A stretch of DNA of 64,000 nucleotides from Oscillospiraceae bacterium (GCA_015066095.1 SVPC01000004.1:30677-94676), one strand, 5' to 3'. Positions 1 to 8,842 are shown, numbered from the stretch's first letter. The notes: a model not told the origin generated them from the letters alone. Translations and numbers: made by a program.

Positions 1-287
1 AGCGGAGATACAGTATTATTCCAATACTGTGATACGCCCAGTCTTTCCTGCGCCCATTTAAGTTGTGCGTATGTGCTGTCGCGGTGGGTGTTCATCACCT
101 GACGCACAACCAACAAATTACTCTCCTTTTCTTTCATTAAACGAAATATAAAATTGAGTGCTGTAGTGGCTGATTTCTTGGAACCCTTGCCGCCTTTAAG
201 TACACGGTAACGCTTTTTACAGTTCCAAAATTCATCGTAACCTTGTCCGACAATTGCCGAAATCTTAATCTCGGATGTCGTCAACAA
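1..287 (-). CDS. Phage terminase large subunit, N-terminal part (cut by window edge)
   Basis: Translating the minus strand from a TTG at about 287 gives a frame open to the window edge. It contains YRVLKGGKGSKKSATTAL, the Walker A region of PBSX/XtmB-type large terminases, then NLLVVRQVMNTHRDSTY and a WAQERLGV stretch typical of the same ATPase domain. Large terminases drive packaging of phage DNA into proheads. The frame overlaps the end of the small-subunit gene by about 23 bases, a usual terS-terL arrangement. The ORF track omits it because it has no ATG and is truncated. The start codon is uncertain (TTG at 287 or 284); the family call is firm. Confidence 0.8.
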   Translation of the reverse strand, partial: MLTTSEIKISAIVGQGYDEFWNCKKRYRVLKGGKGSKKSATTALNFIFRLMKEKESNLLVVRQVMNTHRDSTYAQLKWAQERLGVSQYWNNTVSP

Positions 288-534
288 TCATCACCGCCTT
301 TAAGCCGTCAGGCTTTTCATCGGTCTTTTCACTAACGATAGAACGCAGTTCCTTTATAGCTGACAAATCACCCGAAGCCGCCTTTTTGTAAAGAGCAATC
401 ATTACAGCTGTTTTTCTTGTGGGGCTTTTTACAGTAAAGCCCTCTTCTCGTAAAGTGAGTGTCTCTTCTGCCGATAACTTTTCATTAAGTATGGCTTTTA
501 AGGTGTTATAAAGCAACTTGTCATTCTCTCGCAT
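265..534 (-). CDS. Probable phage terminase small subunit
   Basis: This encodes 89 residues starting at MRENDKLL. That start is preferred over the longer track ORF because GGAGGA lies just upstream of it. The sequence is short, helical and charged, with the pattern AVMIALYKKAASGDLSAIKEL seen in small terminases that recognise phage DNA. The assignment rests mainly on position, since it directly precedes and overlaps the large terminase. To its right only terminator hairpins separate it from a chromosomal gene, so it sits at the very edge of the phage segment. No integrase or attachment site is visible here. Confidence 0.6.
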   Translation of the reverse strand: MRENDKLLYNTLKAILNEKLSAEETLTLREEGFTVKSPTRKTAVMIALYKKAASGDLSAIKELRSIVSEKTDEKPDGLKAVMIVDDIRD

Positions 535-620
535 AGTGTCTCCTCCTGTCAGCGTAACCATCATAACGCTATTTAAACCGACTTTCACCGACAAGTTTTA
601 TTAGATTTGCAAAGCACAAA

Positions 621-670
621 AAATACAGCCGTAAACCGCATAAATAATGGGTTTTAGGCTGTATTTTTTT
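621..670. terminator. Bidirectional intrinsic terminator
   Basis: AAATACAGCC pairs with GGCTGTATTT, with AAACC/GGTTT extending the stem. T-runs follow on both strands. It separates the phage genes from the phosphoesterase gene. Confidence 0.7.
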
Positions 671-700
671 AAAATTTACACACCTTTTTTAAATTGTAAA

Positions 701-738
701 AAAGAAAACACCCAAAAATTATAAAAATTTTCAGGTGT
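701..738 (-). terminator. Intrinsic terminator after the phosphoesterase gene
   Basis: On the minus strand ACACC/GGTGT arms enclose AAAATT/AATTTT and are followed by a TTTTCTTTTTT tract, shortly after the stop codon at 753. Confidence 0.65.
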
Positions 739-752
739 CTAAACTTAAATAA

Positions 753-1889
753 TTAATTTTTAAAATTTATAACAACCAGTTCGCTATCACTACCCACACG
801 CATAGGCATACCCCAGTAACCTATACCCGAAGTTACAATAATCTGCGGACTTTTACTGTCTTTTCTGTAATAACCGTAATCAACCTCATACAAAATATCG
901 GTAACCAAATTAACAGGGAAAATTTGACCTTTATGGGTGTGCCCCGATAAAATCAAATCCACATCAGACGAATAATCAGAATAGTTTGCAGGGTTGTGGT
1001 CCATTACCACAACGGGTAAATCATTATCACCCTCTATTTTCGATAAAGCCTTACGCTTGATATCTCTGCCACCTATAGCACTCTTATCAAGCCTACCCGC
1101 AAGTATCAAACGCTCATCAATCACGGTGTACTGGTCATTTAGAATATTGATATTTGCCTTTTCTAAAAAGTCAGACATCTGACCGAAGGTATCCCCCGCA
1201 TCATGATTGCCAAAACAAGCGTATACCCCATAAGTCGACTCTATCTTTTTTAGGTTTTCAATTGCTTTTTCAGGGTCAGACAACAAATCCATACTACTGT
1301 CAAACAGATCCCCCGCAATGCAAACTACATCAGGTTTTTGTGAATTTATTTCTTTTACAATGCTTTCAAGCCGACCTTCACATCCAACAGTTCCTAAATG
1401 TATGTCGCTTATCATCACCATTTTAATATCCGAAATATCGGTCTTGCTTTCCAGTTTAATATCATACTCAATGCGGTCAATTTGACGTGCATTGTAAAAA
1501 CCGTAACCGCTTGTTATTACGGTTAAAACAAAAACCGCTAACACCGCAACCGCTCTCGTAATTGGTTTTTTACTAAAAGAAAATTTAAAAAGTCGGCATA
1601 AAAGAATAATTATATCAGAAATAATGGTATATAAGAGCAGGTACAGAAAAATGCCCATCCAACAATACGAAAGTATTGCCAAAATGTCCTTAACCGCGGT
1701 GGGAAAAGGTAAAGAATTTCTCAAAAAGCCCAACACAAATATTACGGTAGACACAAAGAAGCAACTGCAAACTACCCAAAATTTCAGATTGACAAAGAAG
1801 TATGAAAGACCTTTATGCACTTTTTTTGCGACATAAAAATTCACACTGCCAATAGCCAAAAAAGCGATTAAAACCGCCACAATAACCAT
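753..1889 (-). CDS. Membrane-anchored calcineurin-like metallophosphoesterase
   Basis: The product has 378 residues. Roughly residues 1-135 hold about four hydrophobic membrane segments, followed by a metallophosphoesterase domain. Metal-binding motifs are readable in order: ISDIHLG (D-x-H), GDLFDS (GD), GNHDAG (GNHD), a later VMDHNP, and SGHTHKGQ (GHxH). The layout matches the YkuE/YaeI-like group of the family, whose substrates are poorly defined; phospholipid head groups are one suggestion from the literature. AAGGAG precedes the ATG. It lies 29 bases downstream of the yfhO-like gene on the same strand, so the two are probably co-transcribed. The catalytic class is clear, the substrate unknown. 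Confidence 0.85.
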   Translation of the reverse strand: MVIVAVLIAFLAIGSVNFYVAKKVHKGLSYFFVNLKFWVVCSCFFVSTVIFVLGFLRNSLPFPTAVKDILAILSYCWMGIFLYLLLYTIISDIIILLCRLFKFSFSKKPITRAVAVLAVFVLTVITSGYGFYNARQIDRIEYDIKLESKTDISDIKMVMISDIHLGTVGCEGRLESIVKEINSQKPDVVCIAGDLFDSSMDLLSDPEKAIENLKKIESTYGVYACFGNHDAGDTFGQMSDFLEKANINILNDQYTVIDERLILAGRLDKSAIGGRDIKRKALSKIEGDNDLPVVVMDHNPANYSDYSSDVDLILSGHTHKGQIFPVNLVTDILYEVDYGYYRKDSKSPQIIVTSGIGYWGMPMRVGSDSELVVINFKN

Positions 1890-1918
1890 ATAATTACTCC
1901 TTAGTGCCGCAAATATTT

Positions 1919-4501
1919 TTATTCATCATCGGTTGAAACTGTAAATCCACCCTCAAAACCATTTTCTACTTTTGGTATTTCAATATCAGAAACTCTGTCT
2001 ATAAGGCTTATATCCACTTCATCCTCTATCTCTTTTATCTTGTACGCTTTTTCCTCTTTAATCCAACTTTGCAATAAAATTTCGCCTTCGGGATAATTGT
2101 CGTCCTTCTTTTTAGGAATAAACGCAAAAATTATAAGATAAATTACAAATGCAGCACATGAACATATAGTTATCAGAAGTCCCGTTTTTAAACCGGGTGT
2201 TTCATAACTAAATCTGATTTCACTTGTGCCTTTTGGTACTTTAACTGCCATAAACCCAATATTCACTTTTTCTATATCAGCTGGTTTTCCATTTACGGTA
2301 GCAGACCAACCCTCATCATACGGAATAGAGAAAAACACAAGATTTTCTTTTTCACGCTCCACCTTTGCAGTAAAGCCGTGTTTGTCGGTTTCAAAATAAT
2401 AAGCCGAAGTTTGTGCCAATTTTTCACAATCATAAACATAACTGTCGTAATCGAAATATATGCTTCTGCCCTCGTCCCCTTCTGCAGGATGCCTTGTTAC
2501 ATCTTCTATATTATTAAACATATAACCGTATTTTTCTATTTGCTTTTCACTTAGCAAAACGGCTTTGAGCATAAGATTTGCGCGGTTTTCACCAGAATAA
2601 GCGTCACAAAACTCTTGTGACATATAATAGTCATATGAAAAACCATAGGGCACATAATTATCATTTTCATATACATAGTAACCGCTTTGGGTATCTATAT
2701 AAGTATACCCCTCCATAGCAGTTTCTTTAGTATCGTGGTCTATAAAACTATCACCGTCGGTGCGGTTAAGCAAATATTTAACCGAAAGTAACGGGCGGAT
2801 AGAATGGTAATCGGTTGACGGACGACTTGCCACACTGCGTTCTATACCGATATATTCGTAATATTCCATAATAGAAGACGGCACAACCGAATGAAAAGCG
2901 TTTATAGACGAATAACCAAGATACATAGCCGTATTATCAACACAGTCGAATGTATCTATTCTAAAGGTGCTGTCATCCTGAAAATCGACTTCACCCTCAA
3001 TTAGACTATCAATCATAACATCTTTGATTTTATAAGAATGTGACCGACCGCTTGCCATAAACACATTACCGTATATAACCGATACAACACAAACACAAAC
3101 CAATGCCGTAGTGTAAAATACTTTGGGTGAGCGCTTTAACATCCGCAACAAAACACCAAGAATTACAAGGCTCAAAATCGCTATAACACAAGCGATAATA
3201 AACCTTATCGCATAAACATTATCTTCACTTTGGGTATAAAGACCAAATTTCAAATCGCCGTCTTCATCATATTGTGGGAATAAACCTATAACCGCTGTTA
3301 CCGCTATAGTTATACCTAAAACCCACTTGTATCCATAACTCCAATCAACCTTGCTGTCCTCTGTAAGGGTGGCGGTAGCAAGACACATAAGCAGTATCGG
3401 CATATAGAACCAACGCGCATAATACGAAGAATTAAAAGCATAAAAGGCGCTGTTTAAAATAGGAACCAAAGCCATAAATATACTTATACCTAACAGTCTT
3501 TTAAGCCAACTGCCCTTGCAGTTTTTGAAAAGCGTAAACACGCCGACCATACTGAAAACAGGAAGCCATCCGCCCAAAGAAGACCAACGAACTTCGGCAC
3601 CGGGGAAAAATACAGGACGGGCAGGTATATCAGGCGGAAAGAAGAAACACTGCAAAATGTTAGCATAGATTTGCTCTTTGCCGTACATTATAGCGTTCCA
3701 ACCTGTTAAAAATTCCGAAACGCGCGAATTACCCGTAATGGCCATAATAGATGGTAAAAGTATGCACATCGCAAGGCCTACACCCAAAACAGACTCTAAA
3801 ATTATAATTAAAAAACGAGATAACTTAAACTTTACAGCGCCCGAAAATACGCGCACAAAGAAATAAATTACGGTAAATACTACCATTCCAAAGAAGAAGA
3901 AATAGTTTGATACCGCACAAATACAAACCATAAGCGCAAACACCGCACGGCGATTTTCGGTAATCAAAAGTTCTAACGCTAAAAGCAAAAGCGGAAAAAA
4001 GATAATGGCTTCATGAAAATGGTTAAAAAATGTGTTGTAAATAGAAAAGCCCGAAAAAGCATATAAAATACCGCCAAGACGCGCCGCTTCCGCAGTTCTT
4101 GTAAAGCGTCTTATATAAAAATAAGCCGTAAGCGCCGCAAAGGCAAATTTCAGTATCAAAAGCGGTCCCATAAGATAAGGCACAAAACTGTTTGGAAAAA
4201 GTAAAGTCACCCAAAAGAACGGACTTCCCAAAAGGTAAAAACTGTAAGAGCCTATAAAATTAGCGCCCAAATCAGTACCAAAATCCCAATAAATATTGCC
4301 ACTTTTTATAAGCTCATGGCATCTTTGATAAAATGGAATTTGCTGAACATTAAAGTCACCGTAAAGGGTAAAATACCCCTCACTCATAAATACATAAGGC
4401 AAAATTATACCTGCAGCTACAAACAACGCAATAAGGAAGGTGGACGTACCTTTCCCCTTCTTTTTACCGAGAGTATCGATTTTCATCTGTGAAAAAACCA
4501 T
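1919..4501 (-). CDS. YfhO-family polytopic membrane protein
   Basis: The product has 860 residues, within the usual YfhO size. The first membrane helix is followed by a polar loop containing YGDFNVQQIPFYQ, characteristic of YfhO proteins, then about ten more hydrophobic segments. An extracytoplasmic region of about 250 residues and a final helix near residue 790 follow, with an acidic cytoplasmic tail. YfhO of Bacillus and Listeria acts in glycosylation of teichoic acids with lipid-linked sugar donors, so a cell-envelope glycosyltransferase-like role is likely by homology. GAGGTGAG lies just upstream of the ATG. It shares a mirror-image promoter region with the divergent yfbR gene. Confidence 0.85.
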   Translation of the reverse strand: MVFSQMKIDTLGKKKGKGTSTFLIALFVAAGIILPYVFMSEGYFTLYGDFNVQQIPFYQRCHELIKSGNIYWDFGTDLGANFIGSYSFYLLGSPFFWVTLLFPNSFVPYLMGPLLILKFAFAALTAYFYIRRFTRTAEAARLGGILYAFSGFSIYNTFFNHFHEAIIFFPLLLLALELLITENRRAVFALMVCICAVSNYFFFFGMVVFTVIYFFVRVFSGAVKFKLSRFLIIILESVLGVGLAMCILLPSIMAITGNSRVSEFLTGWNAIMYGKEQIYANILQCFFFPPDIPARPVFFPGAEVRWSSLGGWLPVFSMVGVFTLFKNCKGSWLKRLLGISIFMALVPILNSAFYAFNSSYYARWFYMPILLMCLATATLTEDSKVDWSYGYKWVLGITIAVTAVIGLFPQYDEDGDLKFGLYTQSEDNVYAIRFIIACVIAILSLVILGVLLRMLKRSPKVFYTTALVCVCVVSVIYGNVFMASGRSHSYKIKDVMIDSLIEGEVDFQDDSTFRIDTFDCVDNTAMYLGYSSINAFHSVVPSSIMEYYEYIGIERSVASRPSTDYHSIRPLLSVKYLLNRTDGDSFIDHDTKETAMEGYTYIDTQSGYYVYENDNYVPYGFSYDYYMSQEFCDAYSGENRANLMLKAVLLSEKQIEKYGYMFNNIEDVTRHPAEGDEGRSIYFDYDSYVYDCEKLAQTSAYYFETDKHGFTAKVEREKENLVFFSIPYDEGWSATVNGKPADIEKVNIGFMAVKVPKGTSEIRFSYETPGLKTGLLITICSCAAFVIYLIIFAFIPKKKDDNYPEGEILLQSWIKEEKAYKIKEIEDEVDISLIDRVSDIEIPKVENGFEGGFTVSTDDE

Positions 4502-4529
4502 TTTCTCACCTCAAAGCAAAAATATTCTA

Positions 4530-4557
4530 TTGATATTATATCATTTAATGGTATAAT
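4530..4557 (+). promoter_or_regulatory. Sigma-A promoter for yfbR
   Basis: TTGATA, a 16-base spacer and TATAAT lie 22 bases before the yfbR start codon. The -35 of each divergent promoter abuts or overlaps the -10 of the other. Confidence 0.75.
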
Positions 4558-4563
4558 ATTCAA
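4535..4563 (-). promoter_or_regulatory. Sigma-A promoter for the yfhO-like gene
   Basis: On the minus strand TTGAAT, a 17-base spacer and TATAAT read toward the gene at 4501. It overlaps the plus-strand promoter for yfbR almost completely. Confidence 0.7.
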
Positions 4564-4579
4564 TAAAGGATGTGAAAAA

Positions 4580-5152
4580 ATGAAAAATCATTTTTATGCG
4601 ATGATGTCTCGTATGAAAAATATCTACCGTTGGGGTCTTATGCGCAATACCCGTGCCGAGAATTTAAGCGAACATTCGCTTGAAGTAGCATTTGTAGCCC
4701 ACGCTTTGGCTATTATAAATAATACCCGTTTGGGCGGTAATGTAAACCCCGATAAAGTTGCAGTTGCGGCAATGTATCACGACACTACCGAAATTATCAC
4801 AGGCGATATGCCCACCCCCATAAAATACTATAACTGCAATATCAAAAAAGTTTATAAAGATATTGAAAAAATAGCAGAAAACCGCCTTATGGAAAAACTG
4901 CCAGACGATTTTAAAGGTGAGTTTTCAAAAATCTATAACCCCGAAAACGATATTGCCCGTCTTGTAAAAGCGGCAGATAAAATCTCTGCCCTTATCAAAT
5001 GCATAGAAGAAGCAAATATGGGCAACCGTGAGTTTGCAAAAGCCGAAGAAAGCACAAGAAAAGCCATAAAAGAACTCGACTGTCCCGAAGCCGATATTTT
5101 TATGGAAGAATTTTTAGAAAGTTATTCTTTATCACTTGACGAACTCAACTAA
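4580..5152 (+). CDS. yfbR: 5'-deoxynucleotidase, HD superfamily (YfbR-like)
   Basis: The product has 190 residues, close to the E. coli YfbR length. HD-domain metal ligands are seen in SEHSLEVAFVAHALA (His) and MYHDTTEIITGD (HD), with a later Asp in LVKAADKISAL. YfbR dephosphorylates deoxynucleoside 5'-monophosphates and helps balance dNTP pools. The motif GDMPTPIKY is characteristic of this subgroup within the larger HD family. AAGGATG precedes the ATG. It has its own promoter and is followed by a separate promoter for trpS. Confidence 0.88.
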   Translation: MKNHFYAMMSRMKNIYRWGLMRNTRAENLSEHSLEVAFVAHALAIINNTRLGGNVNPDKVAVAAMYHDTTEIITGDMPTPIKYYNCNIKKVYKDIEKIAENRLMEKLPDDFKGEFSKIYNPENDIARLVKAADKISALIKCIEEANMGNREFAKAEESTRKAIKELDCPEADIFMEEFLESYSLSLDELN

Positions 5153-5155
5153 TTC

Positions 5156-5184
5156 TTGTAAAGTCTTATAAATTATGATATAAT
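5156..5184 (+). promoter_or_regulatory. Sigma-A promoter for trpS-holB-ricT
   Basis: TTGTAA, a 17-base spacer and TATAAT end 32 bases before the trpS ATG. The leader is too short for a T-box, unlike many clostridial trpS genes. Confidence 0.75.
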
Positions 5185-5216
5185 TATATAGATAATCATT
5201 TAAAGGCGGAATAAAT

Positions 5217-6227
5217 ATGTCTGAAATATTAGAAACACCTCAAAAGAAAAAGGTTTTAAGTTGTATACAGCCAAGCGGTATGTTAACGCTGGGCAATTAT
5301 TTGGGTGCGCTTAAAAACTGGATTGCTATGCAAGACGAGTTTGACTGCACTTTCGCCGTTGCCGACCTTCACGCTATTACAGTAAGGCAAGAACCGGCAA
5401 AATTACGCCAACAAATCTATTCTACATACGCGCTTCTTTTGGCGCTTGGTATCGACCCCGAAAAACACACCTTGTTTATTCAGTCCCACGTGCCCGAACA
5501 CGCCTGTCTTTCTTGGCTTCTTTCTTGCAATACACAGTTCGGCGAAATGTCGCGTATGACCCAGTTTAAGGATAAATCTGCAAAACACGCCAACAATGTA
5601 AATGTAGGTCTTTTCTCCTACCCCGTACTTATGGCGGCTGATATTTTGCTTTATAAGCCTGATTTTGTACCCGTTGGTGCAGACCAAAAGCAACATTTGG
5701 AAATCGCGCGTGATATCGCTATTCGTTTTAATAACCTTTATGGCGATGTTTTCAACGTACCCGAACCGTATATTCCCAAAACAGGCGCTCGTGTTATGTC
5801 ACTGCAAGACCCCACTAAAAAGATGTCTAAGTCTGACGACAATCTCAACTCGTGGGTTGCAATTCTTGACAGTAAGGATGATATCATCCGCAAGTTTAAA
5901 CGCGCCGTTACCGATTCTTTGGGCACAGTTCATTTCTGTGACGAACAACCTGGTATTTCAAACCTTATTACCATCTATTCTGCAGTAACAGGTAAAAGCG
6001 TTGCCGATATTGAGAAAGAGTTTGAAGGCAAAGGCTATGGCGACTTTAAGTTGGCAGTCGGCGAAACTGTTGCCGATACCTTGGCACCTGTAAAGACCGC
6101 TTATGACGAAATTATAAAAGATAAAAAGGCTTTAGAGGTACTTTATAAGCAAGGCGCCGAAAAAGCAGAATATGTTGCCCGTAAGACCTATTTCAAGGCT
6201 ATGAAAAAGGTTGGTTTTGTATTATGA
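5217..6227 (+). CDS. trpS: Tryptophanyl-tRNA synthetase
   Basis: The product has 336 residues, normal for bacterial TrpRS. It charges tRNA-Trp with tryptophan. Class I signature motifs are present: PSGMLTLGNYLG is the HIGH-equivalent with the TxGN form typical of TrpRS, and KKMSKSDDN is the KMSKS loop. GADQKQHLE is the conserved mid-domain motif. AAGGCGG precedes the ATG. Its stop overlaps the start of holB (ATGA), so the two are translationally coupled. Confidence 0.96.
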   Translation: MSEILETPQKKKVLSCIQPSGMLTLGNYLGALKNWIAMQDEFDCTFAVADLHAITVRQEPAKLRQQIYSTYALLLALGIDPEKHTLFIQSHVPEHACLSWLLSCNTQFGEMSRMTQFKDKSAKHANNVNVGLFSYPVLMAADILLYKPDFVPVGADQKQHLEIARDIAIRFNNLYGDVFNVPEPYIPKTGARVMSLQDPTKKMSKSDDNLNSWVAILDSKDDIIRKFKRAVTDSLGTVHFCDEQPGISNLITIYSAVTGKSVADIEKEFEGKGYGDFKLAVGETVADTLAPVKTAYDEIIKDKKALEVLYKQGAEKAEYVARKTYFKAMKKVGFVL

Positions 6228-7156
6228 TTTCCATTGTAGGAAATAATAAACTAACACTGACTGTACAAAATTTCATAAAAGAAAAACGTATACCCCACGC
6301 TATTTTAATTGAGGGTGACTATGGCACCGGCAAACATACTTTGGCAAAGTTTATTTCCAAAGCCATTGTTTGCAGTGGTGCTGACTGCCCCTGCGATGGT
6401 TGTAATAACTGTCACTTGGCAGATATTAAATCTCACCCCGATATTACGGAGATAGCACCTCTCGACGGTAAAAAAAGTATTACGGTAGACCAAATACGTT
6501 CTTTGCGTGAAGAAACCGTAATAAAACCCCACCAGGCCGAAAAACGCGTATTTGTTATCGACGGCGCAGATACTATGAACCCACAGTCGCAAAATGCACT
6601 TTTGAAAGTTTTGGAAGAACCACCTAAAACGGTTATGTTCATCCTTATAGCCGAAAGTAAAACCGTACTTTTGGATACCATAATTTCGCGTTGTGTAACA
6701 CTTTCGCTTACAACACCTGAATTTTCGGTGGCTTTAGACTATATTAAATCTAAAACCGATTTTTCCGAAGAACTTATAAAAGAAGCGTTAGAACTCCAAA
6801 AAAATAACATCGGCAGAGCGCTTAATACACTAAACGGTGTTTCTTCTTCAAGCACCGAAGAATCGGCAGAAAAGTTTTTAGAGTCTGCAATAAATGGTGA
6901 CCGTTTTAATATGCTTAAAATAACCGCCGCCTACTCTAAAAACCGTATTTTAGCAGACAGTTTTATAAAAGACTTAAAATATCTTATCACTCGCAAGATT
7001 AGAAATTCCCCAAACTCTGCACTTGCAAAAACGCTTTACAGTGTATACGGTATATTGGCAGAATTTGAGGAATCACTCACAACTAATATAAATCTTAATC
7101 TTATGTTTTGTAACCTTACAAGTAAAACAACGGAACTTATTGGGAGGAACAAATGA
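6224..7156 (+). CDS. holB: DNA polymerase III delta' subunit
   Basis: The product has 310 residues. Delta' is a structural member of the clamp loader that loads the sliding clamp. The N-terminal AAA+ domain has a P-loop EGDYGTGKHTL, a Cys cluster (CSGADCPCDGCNNC) matching the zinc module of clamp-loader subunits, a Walker B-like VFVIDGADTM, and sensor motif ISRC. The start overlaps the trpS stop and the end overlaps the ricT start, both as ATGA, giving a tightly coupled three-gene operon. The holB-ricT pairing is common in Firmicutes. Confidence 0.92.
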   Translation: MISIVGNNKLTLTVQNFIKEKRIPHAILIEGDYGTGKHTLAKFISKAIVCSGADCPCDGCNNCHLADIKSHPDITEIAPLDGKKSITVDQIRSLREETVIKPHQAEKRVFVIDGADTMNPQSQNALLKVLEEPPKTVMFILIAESKTVLLDTIISRCVTLSLTTPEFSVALDYIKSKTDFSEELIKEALELQKNNIGRALNTLNGVSSSSTEESAEKFLESAINGDRFNMLKITAAYSKNRILADSFIKDLKYLITRKIRNSPNSALAKTLYSVYGILAEFEESLTTNINLNLMFCNLTSKTTELIGRNK

Positions 7157-7992
7157 CAGAAGTTATTTCAGTAAAATTTAAAGATACAGGCAAAGCCTAC
7201 TTTTTCTCCCCTGCTGGCAAAACCGCCAAACAAGGTGAAAAGGTAATTGTCGAAACCCAAAACGGCAACGAAATAGGCATCGTATCGGAAGCCAACCATA
7301 TGGTAGAAGACGAAAATCTTGTGCTTCCGCTTAAAAAAATGCTTCGTATCGCAACCGATAAAGACCTTAAAAAGGTTGAAGAAAACAAGAAAAAGGCTGA
7401 AGATGCTTTTAAAATATGCGAAGAACTGGTAGAACAGCATAATCTTGATATGAAACTTGTCGAAGTTGAATATTCTTTCGATGGTAGCAAGATTATCTTC
7501 TTCTTCACATCTGACGGCAGGGTGGATTTCCGCGAACTTGTAAAAGACTTGGCATCTCGTTTCCATACAAGAATTGAACTTCGTCAGATTGGTGTTCGTG
7601 ATGAAGCAAAAATGCTTGGCGGTATCGGTATATGCGGTCAACCTTATTGTTGTAAGCGCTTTCTTAATGATTTCGAGCCTGTTTCCATCAAAATGGCAAA
7701 AGAACAAGGACTTTCGCTTAACCCCACCAAAATTTCGGGCAGTTGCGGAAGACTTATGTGTTGCCTTAAATATGAAGAAGATGCTTACAGTCATTTGGCT
7801 TCCATTACACCGCGTGTAGGTTCTACCGTTAAAACACCTGATGGAATAGGCGTTGTTACCGATTGCAACCTTGTTACAGGCAATCTGTTTGTCAAACTAA
7901 ATGACAGCGAGTCTATGCCATTTAAAATCCACCGTGATAAAGTGGAACGCATTTCGGCAAAAAGACCGCAAAAAAACGAAAACAACCAATAA
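7153..7992 (+). CDS. ricT: RicT/YaaT PSP1-domain protein
   Basis: The product has 279 residues with a PSP1 domain. The signature Cys-rich segment GGIGICGQPYCCKRFL followed by GSCGRLMCCLKYE is clear. In Bacillus subtilis RicT (YaaT) forms the RicAFT complex with RicA and RicF, carries Fe-S clusters, and stimulates RNase Y processing of mRNAs. No ricA or ricF gene is in the window. GGGAGG lies just before the ATG, which overlaps the holB stop. Basic residues dominate the C-terminus (SAKRPQKNENN). No terminator was seen before the ferredoxin promoter. Confidence 0.9.
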   Translation: MTEVISVKFKDTGKAYFFSPAGKTAKQGEKVIVETQNGNEIGIVSEANHMVEDENLVLPLKKMLRIATDKDLKKVEENKKKAEDAFKICEELVEQHNLDMKLVEVEYSFDGSKIIFFFTSDGRVDFRELVKDLASRFHTRIELRQIGVRDEAKMLGGIGICGQPYCCKRFLNDFEPVSIKMAKEQGLSLNPTKISGSCGRLMCCLKYEEDAYSHLASITPRVGSTVKTPDGIGVVTDCNLVTGNLFVKLNDSESMPFKIHRDKVERISAKRPQKNENNQ

Positions 7993-8025
7993 TTTGACTT
8001 TTTTAAGACTTATATAAAATTACCC

Positions 8026-8054
8026 TTGATTTTTTTAAGGTTTAGAGTTAAAAT
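8026..8054 (+). promoter_or_regulatory. Sigma-A promoter for the ferredoxin gene
   Basis: TTGATT, a 17-base spacer and TAAAAT lie 33 bases before the ferredoxin ATG. Confidence 0.7.
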
Positions 8055-8087
8055 GTATATTAGTAAATCTACGGAGGTGTTTCTAAG

Positions 8088-8258
8088 ATGGCTTATGTAA
8101 TTTCTGAAGCTTGCATCAGCTGTGGTGCTTGTGCTGCTGGTTGCCCTTGCGATGCTATTGTTGAAGGCGCAACTCAATACGAAATTGATGCAGATAAGTG
8201 CTGTGACTGTGGCGCATGTGCTGCAGGCTGCCCTGTTGACGCTATCTCTGAAGGCTAA
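8088..8258 (+). CDS. 2[4Fe-4S] clostridial-type ferredoxin
   Basis: This 56-residue gene is missing from the ORF track in its true frame. The product carries two clusters of the form CxxCxxCxxxC (CISCGACAAGCPCDAI and CCDCGACAAGCPVDAI), separated by the short link typical of clostridial ferredoxins. It is a low-potential soluble electron carrier, for example for pyruvate:ferredoxin oxidoreductase or hydrogenase. ACGGAGGTG precedes the ATG. It has its own promoter and terminator, so it is a monocistronic and probably highly expressed gene. Confidence 0.95.
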   Translation: MAYVISEACISCGACAAGCPCDAIVEGATQYEIDADKCCDCGACAAGCPVDAISEG

Positions 8259-8288
8259 TCTCTACATATTGAGAAACCTTGTGAATCA

Positions 8289-8323
8289 ACGCCTTTACAG
8301 CTTTTACTGTAAAGGTGTTTTTT
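8289..8323 (+). terminator. Intrinsic terminator after the ferredoxin gene
   Basis: ACGCCTTTACAG pairs with CTGTAAAGGTGT around a six-base loop and is followed by TTTTT. Confidence 0.85.
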
Positions 8324-8336
8324 CGACTATTTTTAC

Positions 8337-8364
8337 TTGACAAAATTTTTTAAAACAATATAAT
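8337..8364 (+). promoter_or_regulatory. Sigma-A promoter for smpB
   Basis: A consensus TTGACA, a 16-base spacer and TATAAT end 19 bases before the smpB start. Confidence 0.85.
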
Positions 8365-8383
8365 CATTGAAAGGAGTGATTCC

Positions 8384-8842
8384 GTGGAAAATACAAAAAC
8401 TATTACAACAAATAAAAAGGCATATCACGAGTATTTTGTGGTAGAAAGTTTTGAATGCGGAATCGCACTTTCAGGTACAGAGATTAAGTCAATCCGCGCA
8501 GGCGGTGTAAATCTTAAGGATGCATGGTGCGATGTTGTAGAGGGCGAAATGATACTAAAACAAATGCACATAAGCCCCTATGACCACGGCAATAGGTTTA
8601 ATAAACCACCTATGCGCGACAGAAAACTGCTAATGCACAAACGCGAGATTATGCGCCTTTTTGGAACCGTAAAGCAAGAAGGTATGGCGTTAGTACCATT
8701 GTCGCTTTATTTTAAAGGCTCACTTGTTAAGGTGCAGTTAGGTCTTTGCAAAGGTAAAAAATTGCACGACAAGCGCGAAACCGCCGCCAAACGCGACGCT
8801 AACCGCGCAATTGACCGCGCCTTAAAAGAACAAAACAGATAA
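8384..8842 (+). CDS. smpB: SsrA-binding protein SmpB
   Basis: The product has 152 residues, the usual SmpB length. SmpB binds tmRNA and delivers it to stalled ribosomes for trans-translation. Conserved stretches include NKKAYHEYFV, GIALSGTEIKSIR, and the basic C-terminal tail KGKKLHDKRETAAKRDANR. Translation starts at GTG with AAGGAGTG upstream. It is followed immediately by the tmRNA gene it serves, a known but not universal pairing. Confidence 0.97.
   Translation: MENTKTITTNKKAYHEYFVVESFECGIALSGTEIKSIRAGGVNLKDAWCDVVEGEMILKQMHISPYDHGNRFNKPPMRDRKLLMHKREIMRLFGTVKQEGMALVPLSLYFKGSLVKVQLGLCKGKKLHDKRETAAKRDANRAIDRALKEQNR

Noticed and set aside
5185-5216. T-box leader for trpS
   Set aside because: Only about 32 bases separate the promoter from the start codon, too few for a T-box.
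7168-7794. 208-aa minus-strand ORF opposite ricT
   Set aside because: Low-complexity Phe/Lys-rich shadow of a well-supported gene.
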